A DNA stretch of 64,000 bases, taken from assembly GCF_900167225.1 (NCBI RefSeq), contig NZ_FUXH01000001.1, positions 124,001 through 188,000 on the forward strand, read 5' to 3'. The notes beneath the pieces are model-generated. The model was given only the letters and a program-made list of their open reading frames with translations. It was not told the DNA's origin and searched no databases. Each line of letters begins with the position of its first letter. The first letter of the stretch is position 1. Shown one piece after another: positions 35,226-44,693 of the stretch. The stretch comes from Porphyromonas crevioricanis. GTDB taxonomy: Bacteria; Bacteroidota; Bacteroidia; Bacteroidales; Porphyromonadaceae. The position numbers and the translations under genes are program-made.

Positions 35226-37013
35226 TTACTCAACCGTAATATTATCGATAAGGAGATTGTAAGTTGCAGTTCCTCCTGTCTTAAGAGTAAACATATTTGC
35301 TGTTGTAACCTCATTATTGGAGATCTTTGAGATATCCAGAGAAACTTTTATCCATTTGCCATTGGTATTGACTTCTCCCTTATATGCATTTTCATTCGTT
35401 GGGCTTGCTTCTACGAGGATATCCTTGTCTTTGATGTCTCCCATGTTAAATACAGGGAACTGTTTGTACTTATCAGATTTTTGGTAGATGTTGATTGACA
35501 GACTCCTCCCATCAGATATAGAACCCTTTACATAGAAATTGATACGAGATTTCCCTTTCAGGGAGGCTAGAATTTCCGGTGTGGACTTGACTGTGAAGAG
35601 ATAAGGATTCTTTTCTATTTTCCCCTTTATTTGAAGGGCTGTTTTTCCATCCATGCCAAGGCCTTCTGCTTTGCTTGCATAATCCGGTATTTTGGGGTTC
35701 GTTTTATATTGAGCCAAAGCATCCATGAAAGTATCCCAATTCTCGAAGTCGGAGCCAGGGAAAAGCAGATTAGAGGCTGGTTGTGGGCCATCTTCTCTGC
35801 CAGCTTGTTTGATCGTGATAGTTATCGTTTTGCCGGTAGTAGACTTGGTAGCAAGAGATTTGATGGTGAGATCGGCCGTGCGTTCGCTGGTCGTTTCGTT
35901 GGCGGTTACTTTGATTTCTACGTTTGTATCTCCGCTTCCACTTGCAGGAGTAATGGTGATCCAGTTGGCAGCTTCGGGCTTGCTGATTTCAAACTTACCT
36001 GTTGTCTTGAGCGATAACGTTTTGGTAGAGGCTGTCTTGTCGAAGTTCAGTGTTGTTTCACCTTCTATGGTGATGTCGGCAGGAGTATCGCCTCCTTCGG
36101 CATTGATTTCATATTCACCACCATCGATCTTATCCCAGTCAGTGATTGTACCGCCGGGGTTGAGAGTTTCGACTGTACCATCAGGCATGAGTTTTACCTT
36201 GAATGTGTACTTCTTACCGGCTTCGACTTTTTTGAGGTCATCTTTAGGCTCCCATACATAAGTCTTCCCTCCCACGACGAAGTCTACATTGCCGATCTTG
36301 GCGTTTTTCGGTATGATGATAGCTTCGGCTTTGGTGTCTTTGACGATGGCTGCAAAATCTTTTGTTCCCTCTACATTAGTCAGGGTACCATCCGAAAGAT
36401 TGAATTTGGCTTTTGTTTCAAAACCTTTCAGTGTAGTCGACATATCACTGATAGCTGAACCGTCAGACATGCTTACTTCAAAAATAATCTTTGACAGCAT
36501 ATGACGGAAGCCAAGTTTGATCTGGTCTTTGGGGGTAGAGGCACTTACGTTTTTCAGATCATTGGAGTAGAGCAGGTCAATATTCGACAACGGAGCTTGT
36601 TTGGCGATGTCTACGTTGTAGATGTTCCCACTCAGAAGAGTCTGGGTGTAGGGATAATAAGCGATAATATCTACCTTCTGATCGGCTCCCGGAAATACGA
36701 TCGTGTTTTCGGCATTGGCGGGTACAAACTTCCCATCGGCTTCGGGAGTAATGTATTGTTTGTTGGCAGCCGGAAGAGTACTTACATTGCTGATGTTCGA
36801 GCCGGAGTTGAACATGAAGATGCCAATAGCATCATTGTTGTCCCACTTTGTATCATGAGCACGAGTAGCCAGGCCTCGAATGTTTGTCTCGAAGTTTACT
36901 GGCTGATCTCCATAGCCATTTTTGTAGTCAGGTTCGTCTGTGCTGTTGCAAGCCGTAAAACCTATGAGAGACAAGGCTGCTAGCAGCGTAAATGAAATCC
37001 ATTTCATTTTCAT
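35226..37013 (-). CDS. Fimbrillin-like lipoprotein with BACON and C-terminal beta-sandwich domains
   Basis: A 595-residue surface lipoprotein candidate (Cys22 in IGFTAC). Residues about 35-275 follow the fimbrillin/Mfa-like pattern: NDAIGIFMFNSGS, VDIIAYYPYTQ, LLYSNDLKNVS, GFRHMLSKIIFEV, GKKYTFKVKL. Residues about 318-404 form a BACON domain (TLSLKTTGKFEISKPEAANW, SERTADLTI, ITITIKQAG). Residues about 414-595 look like a jelly-roll or CBM-like domain with FENWDTFM and the end YNLLIDNITVE. It lies 51 bp after the fimbrillin-nuclease gene and shares a related N-terminal domain with it. Glycan or protein binding is inferred from BACON; no ligand is known. Confidence 0.85.
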   Translation of the reverse strand: MKMKWISFTLLAALSLIGFTACNSTDEPDYKNGYGDQPVNFETNIRGLATRAHDTKWDNNDAIGIFMFNSGSNISNVSTLPAANKQYITPEADGKFVPANAENTIVFPGADQKVDIIAYYPYTQTLLSGNIYNVDIAKQAPLSNIDLLYSNDLKNVSASTPKDQIKLGFRHMLSKIIFEVSMSDGSAISDMSTTLKGFETKAKFNLSDGTLTNVEGTKDFAAIVKDTKAEAIIIPKNAKIGNVDFVVGGKTYVWEPKDDLKKVEAGKKYTFKVKLMPDGTVETLNPGGTITDWDKIDGGEYEINAEGGDTPADITIEGETTLNFDKTASTKTLSLKTTGKFEISKPEAANWITITPASGSGDTNVEIKVTANETTSERTADLTIKSLATKSTTGKTITITIKQAGREDGPQPASNLLFPGSDFENWDTFMDALAQYKTNPKIPDYASKAEGLGMDGKTALQIKGKIEKNPYLFTVKSTPEILASLKGKSRINFYVKGSISDGRSLSINIYQKSDKYKQFPVFNMGDIKDKDILVEASPTNENAYKGEVNTNGKWIKVSLDISKISNNEVTTANMFTLKTGGTATYNLLIDNITVE

Positions 37014-37064
37014 ATCAAAAAAGATTAGTGAGTAATTAGGTTATTTCCTTATCTGTTGTTTCAA

Positions 37065-38717
37065 TTAGCGATTCCAGGCGTTTAGCTGCGTAGATCGTTT
37101 GTATTGGTTCGGGATTTGAGGGAAGAAGGTATAGCCAGTACGTTTCTCAAGTTCTTCCACAGAGATGGCGTAACCCTCATATTTTTGTCCTTTCAGGTCT
37201 TTGTGTGGGAGACAGAAGGCTAATGTTCGGAAGGTCCCATTTGGCAGGCGTCTGGCCAAGGCTTTGTAATAATAAGCTGGTCTTGGAGCTTCTTGTTGGT
37301 CATTGTCATAAGCTACAGGAAGTTCGGGAGAAGGCTCCATACCTGCGTATGGCTCGGGCATTGCACCGGTTACTACGTATAGAGTGTCGTAGCCGGTTGG
37401 TGCAGAAGAAATAGTATTCATCACTCCTCGTACATATTTCTCTAAGTTTTGCCATATACCTTGGTTGAAGGTACTCCATTGAGGAGTGCAGTTGGCAGAA
37501 GTCATGGTTGAATGGCTGTAAGCAGCATTCTTGTTCCTGTCTGCTGCCGGAAGCTGATGTCCTCGGTCATACACTCTTTTAGGGGGGGAAGAATAACCCC
37601 TTTTTATGTTCACTTGTATCTCTTCCGGCAAAAAACTGTCTTTGTGCCACTTGTCTTCTCGGTCGTAATTCCCTATATAACAGTGATGGAGAGGGTAGGC
37701 GACCCAGCGTGACATCTTGTTCGCTACATCGTAGAGGTAGGTATAGTTGCGCACGTTGGGGTTTTCCGGGCTATCGTTGGAGTCATTCAGAGGTTCGTTG
37801 TGGAAGATGAGTGTGAAACCCTCTTGCTTGACGATTTTGGGCATTTCCAAGTAGGGGTGGATATCTGGTTCGGGAGTTGGGTCATCCGGATTCTCTTTTA
37901 GCTTGAAAGTGTAGCTGTATTTCTTCCCTGCTTCGTAAGTTATGGCAGGCAGTCGGTGTTTGTATGATTTTCCAGAAAGTTTGATTTCGCAATCAAGCTC
38001 CTTGTTCCCTTGTGTCGGTATGAGGTAGGCTGTTAAAATCCGGCTTTCGCCTTGCCCTTCTACATGCATTGACAGGGATTTTTCTTGACCAACTTCCTTC
38101 CACGAATTTGTTGGGATATGGTATTTCGCTTCTACGGGAAGAGACTTCAACAGCACTTCTGGCGTCATGGACTGAGCTTCTGCAGGGATGTTTTTCACAT
38201 TGATCTCTACCAGAGCCAAACGATGGAAAAAGTTGAGTGTATAATGGTTGTAGACAGAAATGTTCTTCAGATTGTCAGCTGTCAGTAGGTCATATTCTTT
38301 GTGATCAGTCTGATTAGAAAGATCTATATCCAGTTCACCATTCGGAGACGTTTGAGCACTGTATGGGTAGTAGGCATAGAGGTCTACGGCCTGCCCCTCA
38401 GGCAGTCGTAGCTTGTCTTCTTCTCCCATGGGCAGGAATCGGGCGGTATTACCGGCCACGGAGTTGTTGTACCGAGCATTGGGTTGGAGTACTGTCGATG
38501 TGCTATTGGATAACATATATATTCCGATGGCCTCACGTCCTTCCCATTGGGAGCCGAGACGTGTATAGGAATCATCCACATGGACGGAAAAGAGAAATTC
38601 TCCCTCTGGATTGTCTTTTTCGGGAAAAGGTTTGTCACTGTTTCCGGAGCAAGATGGAGATACCAACGAGAGAGCCGAAGCCAAAATGATAAGAAAGGAC
38701 AGTTTGCTTTTCATCAT
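37065..38717 (-). CDS. Fimbrillin-like lipoprotein fused to a DNA/RNA non-specific endonuclease
   Basis: A 550-residue two-part protein. The N-terminus is a lipoprotein-type signal (Cys23 in VSPSCS, a loose lipobox). Residues about 40-275 are fimbrillin-like: GREAIGIYMLSNS, VDLYAYYPYSAQ, YDLLTADNLKNIS, NFFHRLALVEINVK, GKKYSYTFKL. Residues about 285-550 form a beta-beta-alpha metal nuclease: DRGH at 384-387 (general-base His) and TPQWSTFNQGIWQNLEKY with Asn418 and Glu426, matching Serratia-type nucleases. All key residues are present, so activity on extracellular DNA and RNA is likely. It is the first gene of a two-gene operon with a roughly 165-nt leader. Confidence 0.9.
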   Translation of the reverse strand: MMKSKLSFLIILASALSLVSPSCSGNSDKPFPEKDNPEGEFLFSVHVDDSYTRLGSQWEGREAIGIYMLSNSTSTVLQPNARYNNSVAGNTARFLPMGEEDKLRLPEGQAVDLYAYYPYSAQTSPNGELDIDLSNQTDHKEYDLLTADNLKNISVYNHYTLNFFHRLALVEINVKNIPAEAQSMTPEVLLKSLPVEAKYHIPTNSWKEVGQEKSLSMHVEGQGESRILTAYLIPTQGNKELDCEIKLSGKSYKHRLPAITYEAGKKYSYTFKLKENPDDPTPEPDIHPYLEMPKIVKQEGFTLIFHNEPLNDSNDSPENPNVRNYTYLYDVANKMSRWVAYPLHHCYIGNYDREDKWHKDSFLPEEIQVNIKRGYSSPPKRVYDRGHQLPAADRNKNAAYSHSTMTSANCTPQWSTFNQGIWQNLEKYVRGVMNTISSAPTGYDTLYVVTGAMPEPYAGMEPSPELPVAYDNDQQEAPRPAYYYKALARRLPNGTFRTLAFCLPHKDLKGQKYEGYAISVEELEKRTGYTFFPQIPNQYKRSTQLNAWNR

Positions 38718-38768
38718 CTTATTCTATTACGTGTTATTCCTTAAATCGGAGAGTCGGGATTGGAGTAT

Positions 38769-38810
38769 GTGCGCCAAACCGACGTCTGGGAGGCAAAGCT
38801 TTTGGCGCAC
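38769..38810 (-). promoter_or_regulatory. Hairpin in the leader of the fimbrillin-nuclease operon
   Basis: A perfect 10-bp inverted repeat GTGCGCCAAA/TTTGGCGCAC with a 22-nt loop, 52 bp upstream of the ATG and inside the predicted 5' UTR. No T run follows on the minus strand, so a terminator is unlikely. It may be an RNA stability element or an operator. Confidence 0.45.
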
Positions 38811-38888
38811 GAGATTGCTCTCATTTGGATGCGAAAATCCAAAGACAGTTTTTGTGTGCTTCATGGTTTGCAACCGAGTTTTCCGTTG

Positions 38889-38896
38889 CAAAGTTA
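38889..38896 (-). promoter_or_regulatory. Promoter -7 box of the fimbrillin-nuclease operon
   Basis: Reads TAACTTTG on the minus strand (TAnnTTTG). It predicts a leader of about 165 nt. A -33 TTTG is not clear. Confidence 0.45.
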
Positions 38897-39135
38897 GGAT
38901 TTTCATTTACATATGAATTTTTGATTTACACCAGAGCTTCGATGTGGGTGTTTTTCGTTTGATGAGAAAGTTATACTTCGTAACGAAATGGGTGAAGCGG
39001 GAAGGAGCAATGTGTCTTTTTTGTTGTTGAATTTATAGACTTGGATGCACTCCCTACAAAGATGTATACAAGAGTTTTACAAAGGGCTTGTTTATTGTGC
39101 CTTTCGATTACCTTTGTTCAGTAATCAGAATCGTA

Positions 39136-39984
39136 ATGGAAATATCTTCTCTGGTCTCTACAAATAATAGAGTATGCTCATTGTCATTGGGGGCATTTGC
39201 TCTTTTGTTGTGGACTTTTGTTGTGGTGGGCTGTAACCCCAATCGAACGACAGATCGGACCCAAATTGAATTGGATTCGATTTTATTCAGTGATGAGTTG
39301 TCTTTGCGCGTGGACGCAGATACGCCAACAATGTTCGTGAGTATCAATTATTTCTATCCTAAATCTGACAAGAAGCTGCTCAGGCGTTTCAATGCTATTT
39401 TTTTCGGTGACTCCTTGGCTCATTTGGAGCCTGCCGAAGCCATGCAGGTTTATATCAAGTATTTGCAGCAGACATATCGGGCTGACAATTATTCCTACTC
39501 GGAGCTGGCGGATAACCTGCCAGGGGAACTCTTTGATCAGGCTTTCGAATTGTCGGATTCGGTTGCGTATTCTGATTCTCTGTTTGTGTGTATGCGAGTT
39601 AGTCAGTACGAAGAGAAAGGTGGAGCACACGAGTCTACTTCTCAGACGTACTACAATGTAAATCGAGAGAATGCCGAAATACTTTCGGAGCAGGATCTGT
39701 TTGTCGATGGTTATAGGGATGAACTCTCCGACATTATTGTGGCTTGTTTGTTGGAGCAGTTGGGTAAAAAGTCTCCCAGAGATCTGGAAAATGAGGGTTA
39801 TTTCAATGCTGAAGAAATTATGCCTAATGGCAACTTTGCTATCGGAGAAAAAGGCCTTACCTACTGCTTCAATGAATACGAGATAGCGGCCTATGCCATG
39901 GGGACGATCTATGTATTTATACCTTACGAAAGATTGCAATCCATTCTAAAACCGGATGCTCCGATCAAAAACTATTTGCCTTGA
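39136..39984 (+). CDS. DUF3298/DUF4163 (RsiV-like) lipoprotein
   Basis: A 282-residue lipoprotein from the ATG at 39136; an upstream frame adds 16 residues before the signal. The lipobox is VVVGC. The body matches the PdaC/RsiV-like family: YEEKGGAHESTSQTYYNVNR, then LSEQDLFVDGYRDELSDIIV, and the C-terminal block EKGLTYCFNEYEIAAYAMGT followed by FIPYERL. Related proteins bind or sense cell-wall or surface ligands; function here is unknown. Its TGA stop overlaps the TTG start of rsmG. Confidence 0.85.
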   Translation: MEISSLVSTNNRVCSLSLGAFALLLWTFVVVGCNPNRTTDRTQIELDSILFSDELSLRVDADTPTMFVSINYFYPKSDKKLLRRFNAIFFGDSLAHLEPAEAMQVYIKYLQQTYRADNYSYSELADNLPGELFDQAFELSDSVAYSDSLFVCMRVSQYEEKGGAHESTSQTYYNVNRENAEILSEQDLFVDGYRDELSDIIVACLLEQLGKKSPRDLENEGYFNAEEIMPNGNFAIGEKGLTYCFNEYEIAAYAMGTIYVFIPYERLQSILKPDAPIKNYLP

Positions 39985-40604
39985 TAATAGATAAATATTT
40001 TCCCAGCCTGACTAACGAGCAGCGAGCGCAATTTGCGCAGTTGGACGAATTGTATCGAGAGTGGAATAGTCGCATCAATGTGATCAGTCGCAAAGACATT
40101 GATCAGCTCTATTGTCACCATGTACTTCATTCTTTGGCTATCACTCAGATGCTTCACTTTTCCCCTAATACCAGGGTGATAGATTTGGGCACCGGAGGAG
40201 GCTTTCCCGGCATACCGCTGGCTATCCTTATGCCCGAAGTGGACTTTTTGTTGGTAGATAGTATTGGCAAGAAGATCAAGGTAGTTACGGCTGTAGCTCT
40301 GGAGCTGGGCCTCAAAAACGTGTGCGTGCAACATGCTCGTGCCGAGCAACTCAGAGGAGAGAAATCTCATTTTGTTGTCAGCCGGGCAGCCATGCGATTG
40401 CCGGAGCTGGTGAAACTTTCTACCCCTTTGATAGAGAAAAAAGAGCAATTCAATGCTTTGCCCAACGGTCTAATTTGTCTTAAAGGAGGCGATCTGACTT
40501 CCGAGTTGCACCTTTTTCGTCAAAGAGCTTTGGTAGAGGAGCTTTACCCGGCTTTTGATGATGAATATTTCAAAAATAAGAAAGTCGTTTACTTGCCCCT
40601 ATGA
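39981..40604 (+). CDS. rsmG: 16S rRNA (guanine-N7)-methyltransferase RsmG
   Basis: Methylates N7 of G527 in 16S rRNA. The 207-residue protein has the RsmG start pattern (QFAQLDELYREWNSRINVIS), the SAM-binding motif VIDLGTGGGFPGIPLAIL, and SRAAMRLPELVKL. Translation starts at TTG 39981, whose last bases form the TGA stop of the upstream lipoprotein, so coupling is likely. The stop overlaps the next gene's ATG (ATGA). Confidence 0.95.
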   Translation: MIIDKYFPSLTNEQRAQFAQLDELYREWNSRINVISRKDIDQLYCHHVLHSLAITQMLHFSPNTRVIDLGTGGGFPGIPLAILMPEVDFLLVDSIGKKIKVVTAVALELGLKNVCVQHARAEQLRGEKSHFVVSRAAMRLPELVKLSTPLIEKKEQFNALPNGLICLKGGDLTSELHLFRQRALVEELYPAFDDEYFKNKKVVYLPL

Positions 40605-41242
40605 TAGAGATACAGAAGTTTGTCTTTAACGAAGTATTTGAGAATACCTATGTGGTTTGGGATACAGATACGTTGGAAACTGCCATTATTGACTGTGGCT
40701 GTATGTATCCGGAAGAGAAGACTCGATTGAAAGACTTTATCCAAAGTCGCAAGCTCAAACCTACTTTGCTACTCAATACTCACATGCATTTCGATCATTG
40801 TTGTGGGAATAGCTTTGTGGCTGAGGAGTGGCACTTGTTTCCCCAAACACATCGAGCTGAGATAGAGCAAATGCCTACTCCCTCCCGTCAGTTGGAGCTA
40901 TTCGGGATGCAGAGCGATTGTCCCGAAGTGCGAGTGCAGTACATTGACACAGACAGTCCTCTCAAGCTGGGCAAGCACGACGTGCGAGTTCTTTTTGTAC
41001 CAGGACATTCTCCCGGACATTTGGCTTTTTATATCCCGGATGCAGCTTCTGTATTCGTGGGCGATGTCTTGTTTTTGCTGGAAATTGGCCGTTGCGATCT
41101 TTGGGGTGGCAGCTTACCCACTTTGTTACAGTCTGCACGGACACAGCTATTTGTGCTCCCTCCCGATACAACCGTCTATTGTGGGCATGGTCCCGAGACA
41201 AGTATTGGATATGAGATGGAGAACAACCCCTATTTTCGTTGA
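40601..41242 (+). CDS. MBL-fold metallo-hydrolase (glyoxalase II-like)
   Basis: A 213-residue cytoplasmic metallo-beta-lactamase-fold hydrolase. Metal motifs are NTHMHFDHCCGN (HxHxDH), PGHSPGHLAFY and the Asp in FVGDVLFL, with a final His in YCGHGPETS. This set matches the glyoxalase II-like thioesterase branch. It overlaps rsmG by 4 bp and precedes gcvP. Substrate unknown. Confidence 0.9.
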   Translation: MIEIQKFVFNEVFENTYVVWDTDTLETAIIDCGCMYPEEKTRLKDFIQSRKLKPTLLLNTHMHFDHCCGNSFVAEEWHLFPQTHRAEIEQMPTPSRQLELFGMQSDCPEVRVQYIDTDSPLKLGKHDVRVLFVPGHSPGHLAFYIPDAASVFVGDVLFLLEIGRCDLWGGSLPTLLQSARTQLFVLPPDTTVYCGHGPETSIGYEMENNPYFR

Positions 41243-41280
41243 AAGTTCAAATTACACATCAAATCATTTTAGTCACAGAT

Positions 41281-44151
41281 ATGGATAACAGCCAGTTTGT
41301 AAATCGTCATGTAGGTATCTCGGACTCCGATCAGAAGCAAATGCTTTCCACCATAGGAGTTGCTTCTCTGGATGAGTTGATAGACCAGACTATTCCGTCA
41401 AATATCAAACTTCCTGCCGAGCTGGATTTGCCGGAAGCCATGACCGAAAGAGAGTTGGAAGAGCATATTGCAGAGCTGGGCTCTAAGAACAAAATCTACA
41501 CTTCCTACATCGGACAAGGTTGGTACGATACCGTTACTCCGGCTCCAATTCGCCGTGGAGTGCTTGAGAATGCAGTTTGGTACACTTCTTACACACCTTA
41601 TCAGGCCGAAATATCTCAGGGCAGATTGGAAGCTCTTTTTAATTTCCAGAACGTTGTCACCGAACTGAGTGGAATGGAGCTGACCAATTGTTCTCTACTG
41701 GACGAGGCCACGGCTGGTGCCGAAGCCGTTATGATGCTCTACAACGAACGCAGCAGAGCCAAGGCAAAAGCCGGAGCCAATGTCGTCTTTCTGGATGATC
41801 AATTATTTGAGCCAACGAAAGCCGTTATCCGGACTCGCGTATTGCATCAAGGGATGGAAATTGTTAGCGGAGACTGGCGCAGCTTCCAATTCGATGAACG
41901 CGTGTTTGCTGCGGTGATACAGTACCCCGATGCCTTGGGAGAAGTTCACGATTACCGCTCCTTTGTAGAGAAAGCACATGCTGTTGATGCTCAGGTAGCA
42001 GTTGCTGCCGATCTGATGAGTTTGGTATTATTGACCCCTCCGGCCGAATGGGGTGCTGATGCGGTATTCGGTAGTACGCAGAGATTTGGTATCCCAATGT
42101 ACTATGGTGGACCGTCAGCCGGTTATTTGGCTGCCGGAATGAAATGTAAGCGCACGATACCGGGGCGTATTATCGGTGTCTCCAAAGATGTTTATGGACA
42201 CCCGGCTTATCGATTGGCTTTGCAGACCAGAGAACAACACATCCGTCGGGAGAAAGCAACCAGTAATATCTGTACGGCTCAGGCACTACTTGCTACAATG
42301 GCAGGTTTTTACGCGATATATCATGGCCCGGATGGTTTGAAAAGAATAGCCGGGCGGATACATGCTTATACCGGCTATATAGCAGAGCAATTGAAGCTGC
42401 TTGGCTATACCGTTTGCAATACGAACTTCTTCGATACACTCACAGTGGAGTTGCCTGCCAAGGTCTCCACCGAATCTTTGAGAGCTTGTGCCGAAGAGTG
42501 CTCCGTCAACCTATTCTACCGTCGTGATGGCAGAGTAAGTTTGAGCTTGGATGAAACAACGATGCCTTCCGACTTGGGTGTTCTGCTCTATATCTTTTCT
42601 TCTGCGCTGGACACAGAAGGAGAGAAGACCATAGAGGAGGAAATATCGCAAACAAGGCAATACTTTGATTCTTCTTTTGCTCGACAGAGCTCTTTCCTTC
42701 AGCACGAAGTATTCAATAGCTATCATACCGAAACCGAACTGATGCGCTACATCAAGCGTCTGGAGCGTAAAGACATCTCTTTGGCTCACTCCATGATACC
42801 GCTGGGTTCGTGCACGATGAAACTCAATGCTGCATCGGAGTTGATCTCCCTTTCCATGCCACAGTTCGGCAACATACACCCTTATGCCCCGGCCGATCAG
42901 ACGGAAGGATACTCTGAATTGATCGATTCTCTTAAGCATTACCTTGGGGTTATCACAGGCTTGCCAGGCGTAACTATCCAACCTAATTCAGGGGCTTCCG
43001 GTGAATATGCCGGACTTCGTACAATCCGTACTTATCTAGAGCGCAATGGTAAGGCTGATAGAGACGTGGTTATTCTCCCTGCTTCAGCACACGGCACAAA
43101 CCCTGCCAGTGCAGTACAGTGTGGATTCCAGACTGTAACGATCAATTGTGACGAGCGAGGAAATGTAGACATGGATGACTTTATGGCCAAGACCGAGGAG
43201 AACAAAGATCGGATTGCTGCCATGATGATCACATACCCGAGTACGCACGGGATCTTCGAAACCAATATTGTTGATCTTTGCCGTCGTATCCATGACTGTG
43301 GTGGTCAGGTGTATATGGATGGGGCTAATATGAATGCCCAAGTGGGTATTACCAATCCCGGATTTATCGGAGCGGATGTATGCCACTTGAATCTCCATAA
43401 GACATTCGCTATCCCTCATGGAGGTGGAGGGCCCGGTATGGGACCGATCTGTGTAGCCGAGCATCTTATCGATTGTTTGCCGGATCATTGTCAGGGACAT
43501 CCAGGTTTCGATGCTACACAGGTAGCAGCCTCTCCTCATGGCAGTGCCGGAATTGCGGCTATTACGTATAGCTATATTCGTATGTTGGGGTACAGCGGTT
43601 TGCGCCGAGCCACCCAAGTGGCGATACTCAATGCCAATTACATGGCAGCTCTGCTCAAGGATACATTCGGTATTGTATATACGGGAGCTACCGGTAGGGT
43701 AGGGCATGAGCTTATTTTGGAATGTCGCAATATCAAAGAAGCCAGTGGAATAGATGAGGCCGATATTGCCAAACGTCTGATGGATTTTGGCTATCATGCT
43801 CCCACTCTATCTTTCCCGGTGCATGGGACATTGATGGTAGAGCCAACCGAGAGTGAAAGCAAGGCTGAATTGGACCGCTTTGTGGATGTGATGAACTGTA
43901 TCTGGAAGGAAATACAAGAGGTGGTAAATGGTACAGCAGACAAGACAGACAATGTACTGAAAAATGCTCCTCACCCCGAATACGAGTTGGTAGCTGACGA
44001 ATGGAATCACAGCTATCCTCGCTCCAAGGCTTGCTACCCTTTGGATTATTTACGTAGCAACAAGTTTTGGATCAATGTAGGTCGTATTGACAATGGCTAT
44101 GGAGATAGAAATCTGCAGCCGACTTTCTGTGCTTGTGAAGTTCATCTGTGA
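41281..44151 (+). CDS. gcvP: Glycine dehydrogenase (decarboxylating), P protein
   Basis: The PLP-dependent P protein of the glycine cleavage system, 956 residues as one chain (alpha and beta halves fused). The ATG at 41281 gives MDNSQFVNRHVGISDSDQK, the usual GcvP beginning; a TTG start 14 codons upstream is less likely. Key blocks are IGQGWYDTVTP, SLLDEATAGAEAV, the Gly-rich PLP region, and the PLP lysine in LNLHKTFAIPHGGGGPGMG. The T, H and L partners are not in this window. No glycine riboswitch is seen upstream. Confidence 0.97.
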   Translation: MDNSQFVNRHVGISDSDQKQMLSTIGVASLDELIDQTIPSNIKLPAELDLPEAMTERELEEHIAELGSKNKIYTSYIGQGWYDTVTPAPIRRGVLENAVWYTSYTPYQAEISQGRLEALFNFQNVVTELSGMELTNCSLLDEATAGAEAVMMLYNERSRAKAKAGANVVFLDDQLFEPTKAVIRTRVLHQGMEIVSGDWRSFQFDERVFAAVIQYPDALGEVHDYRSFVEKAHAVDAQVAVAADLMSLVLLTPPAEWGADAVFGSTQRFGIPMYYGGPSAGYLAAGMKCKRTIPGRIIGVSKDVYGHPAYRLALQTREQHIRREKATSNICTAQALLATMAGFYAIYHGPDGLKRIAGRIHAYTGYIAEQLKLLGYTVCNTNFFDTLTVELPAKVSTESLRACAEECSVNLFYRRDGRVSLSLDETTMPSDLGVLLYIFSSALDTEGEKTIEEEISQTRQYFDSSFARQSSFLQHEVFNSYHTETELMRYIKRLERKDISLAHSMIPLGSCTMKLNAASELISLSMPQFGNIHPYAPADQTEGYSELIDSLKHYLGVITGLPGVTIQPNSGASGEYAGLRTIRTYLERNGKADRDVVILPASAHGTNPASAVQCGFQTVTINCDERGNVDMDDFMAKTEENKDRIAAMMITYPSTHGIFETNIVDLCRRIHDCGGQVYMDGANMNAQVGITNPGFIGADVCHLNLHKTFAIPHGGGGPGMGPICVAEHLIDCLPDHCQGHPGFDATQVAASPHGSAGIAAITYSYIRMLGYSGLRRATQVAILNANYMAALLKDTFGIVYTGATGRVGHELILECRNIKEASGIDEADIAKRLMDFGYHAPTLSFPVHGTLMVEPTESESKAELDRFVDVMNCIWKEIQEVVNGTADKTDNVLKNAPHPEYELVADEWNHSYPRSKACYPLDYLRSNKFWINVGRIDNGYGDRNLQPTFCACEVHL

Positions 44152-44332
44152 GACCATTTTGAGGAGCTTCCCGGAAGATTACTTTAGCAGCCTCTGCTTT
44201 GGAACATACACATACAATGCTGTAGTATGCAGTAGTTTCTTGTGTAACGGTCTTTTTAAGAAGAAGCTGACAAGGTAGGAGATCTTACAAAGTACCTTCA
44301 CTGCTACTTCGGTTCTTCCACTCCTATAAAAT

Positions 44333-44403
44333 AGAATCCGAAAAGATGCGAGTAGATTGTATCTCTGAGTTCAGTTCTACTCTCGTTTTTTCGGATTCTT
44401 TTT
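44333..44403 (+). terminator. Terminator downstream of gcvP
   Basis: A long stem AGAATCCGAAAA/TTTTCGGATTCT, extended inward by GCGAGTAGA/TCTACTCTCG, followed by a T run. It lies about 180 bp after the gcvP stop. Confidence 0.75.
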
Positions 44404-44621
44404 ACGGTTTATTGTATGTATTCCTCCTGTTATTGAGACTCATTGTACAACACATCTCTTGCTGCGTATTTTTAGACACTCGGACTGATTATGAAAATAA
44501 GTTGTTCTCTGTGTCCTCGTCTCAAAGCCCTTCATGATTACAGCATTCTGCAATATCAAAAAATAGCAAGTTCGATTGTCATTTTGGAGCTTCTGTAAAG
44601 GGGGCATAATTAGAATCAACG

Positions 44622-44661
44622 ATCCCCGGACAAAATTTAGGTGAAAATTTTGTCCGGGGAT
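44622..44661. repeat. Perfect 17-bp inverted repeat
   Basis: ATCCCCGGACAAAATTT pairs with AAATTTTGTCCGGGGAT around a 6-nt loop. It lies in the convergent gap between gcvP and nrdJ, 32 bp beyond the nrdJ stop. It lacks a long T run, so it may be a terminator variant, an mRNA 3' stabiliser or a mobile-repeat end. Confidence 0.6.
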
Positions 44662-44693
44662 ACGTATTCTTAATTTTGGGTTAAGAGGTTCTT

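Noticed and set aside
41221-41280. Glycine riboswitch upstream of gcvP
   Set aside because: Only 38 bp separate the MBL-hydrolase stop from the gcvP ATG, too short for the aptamer.
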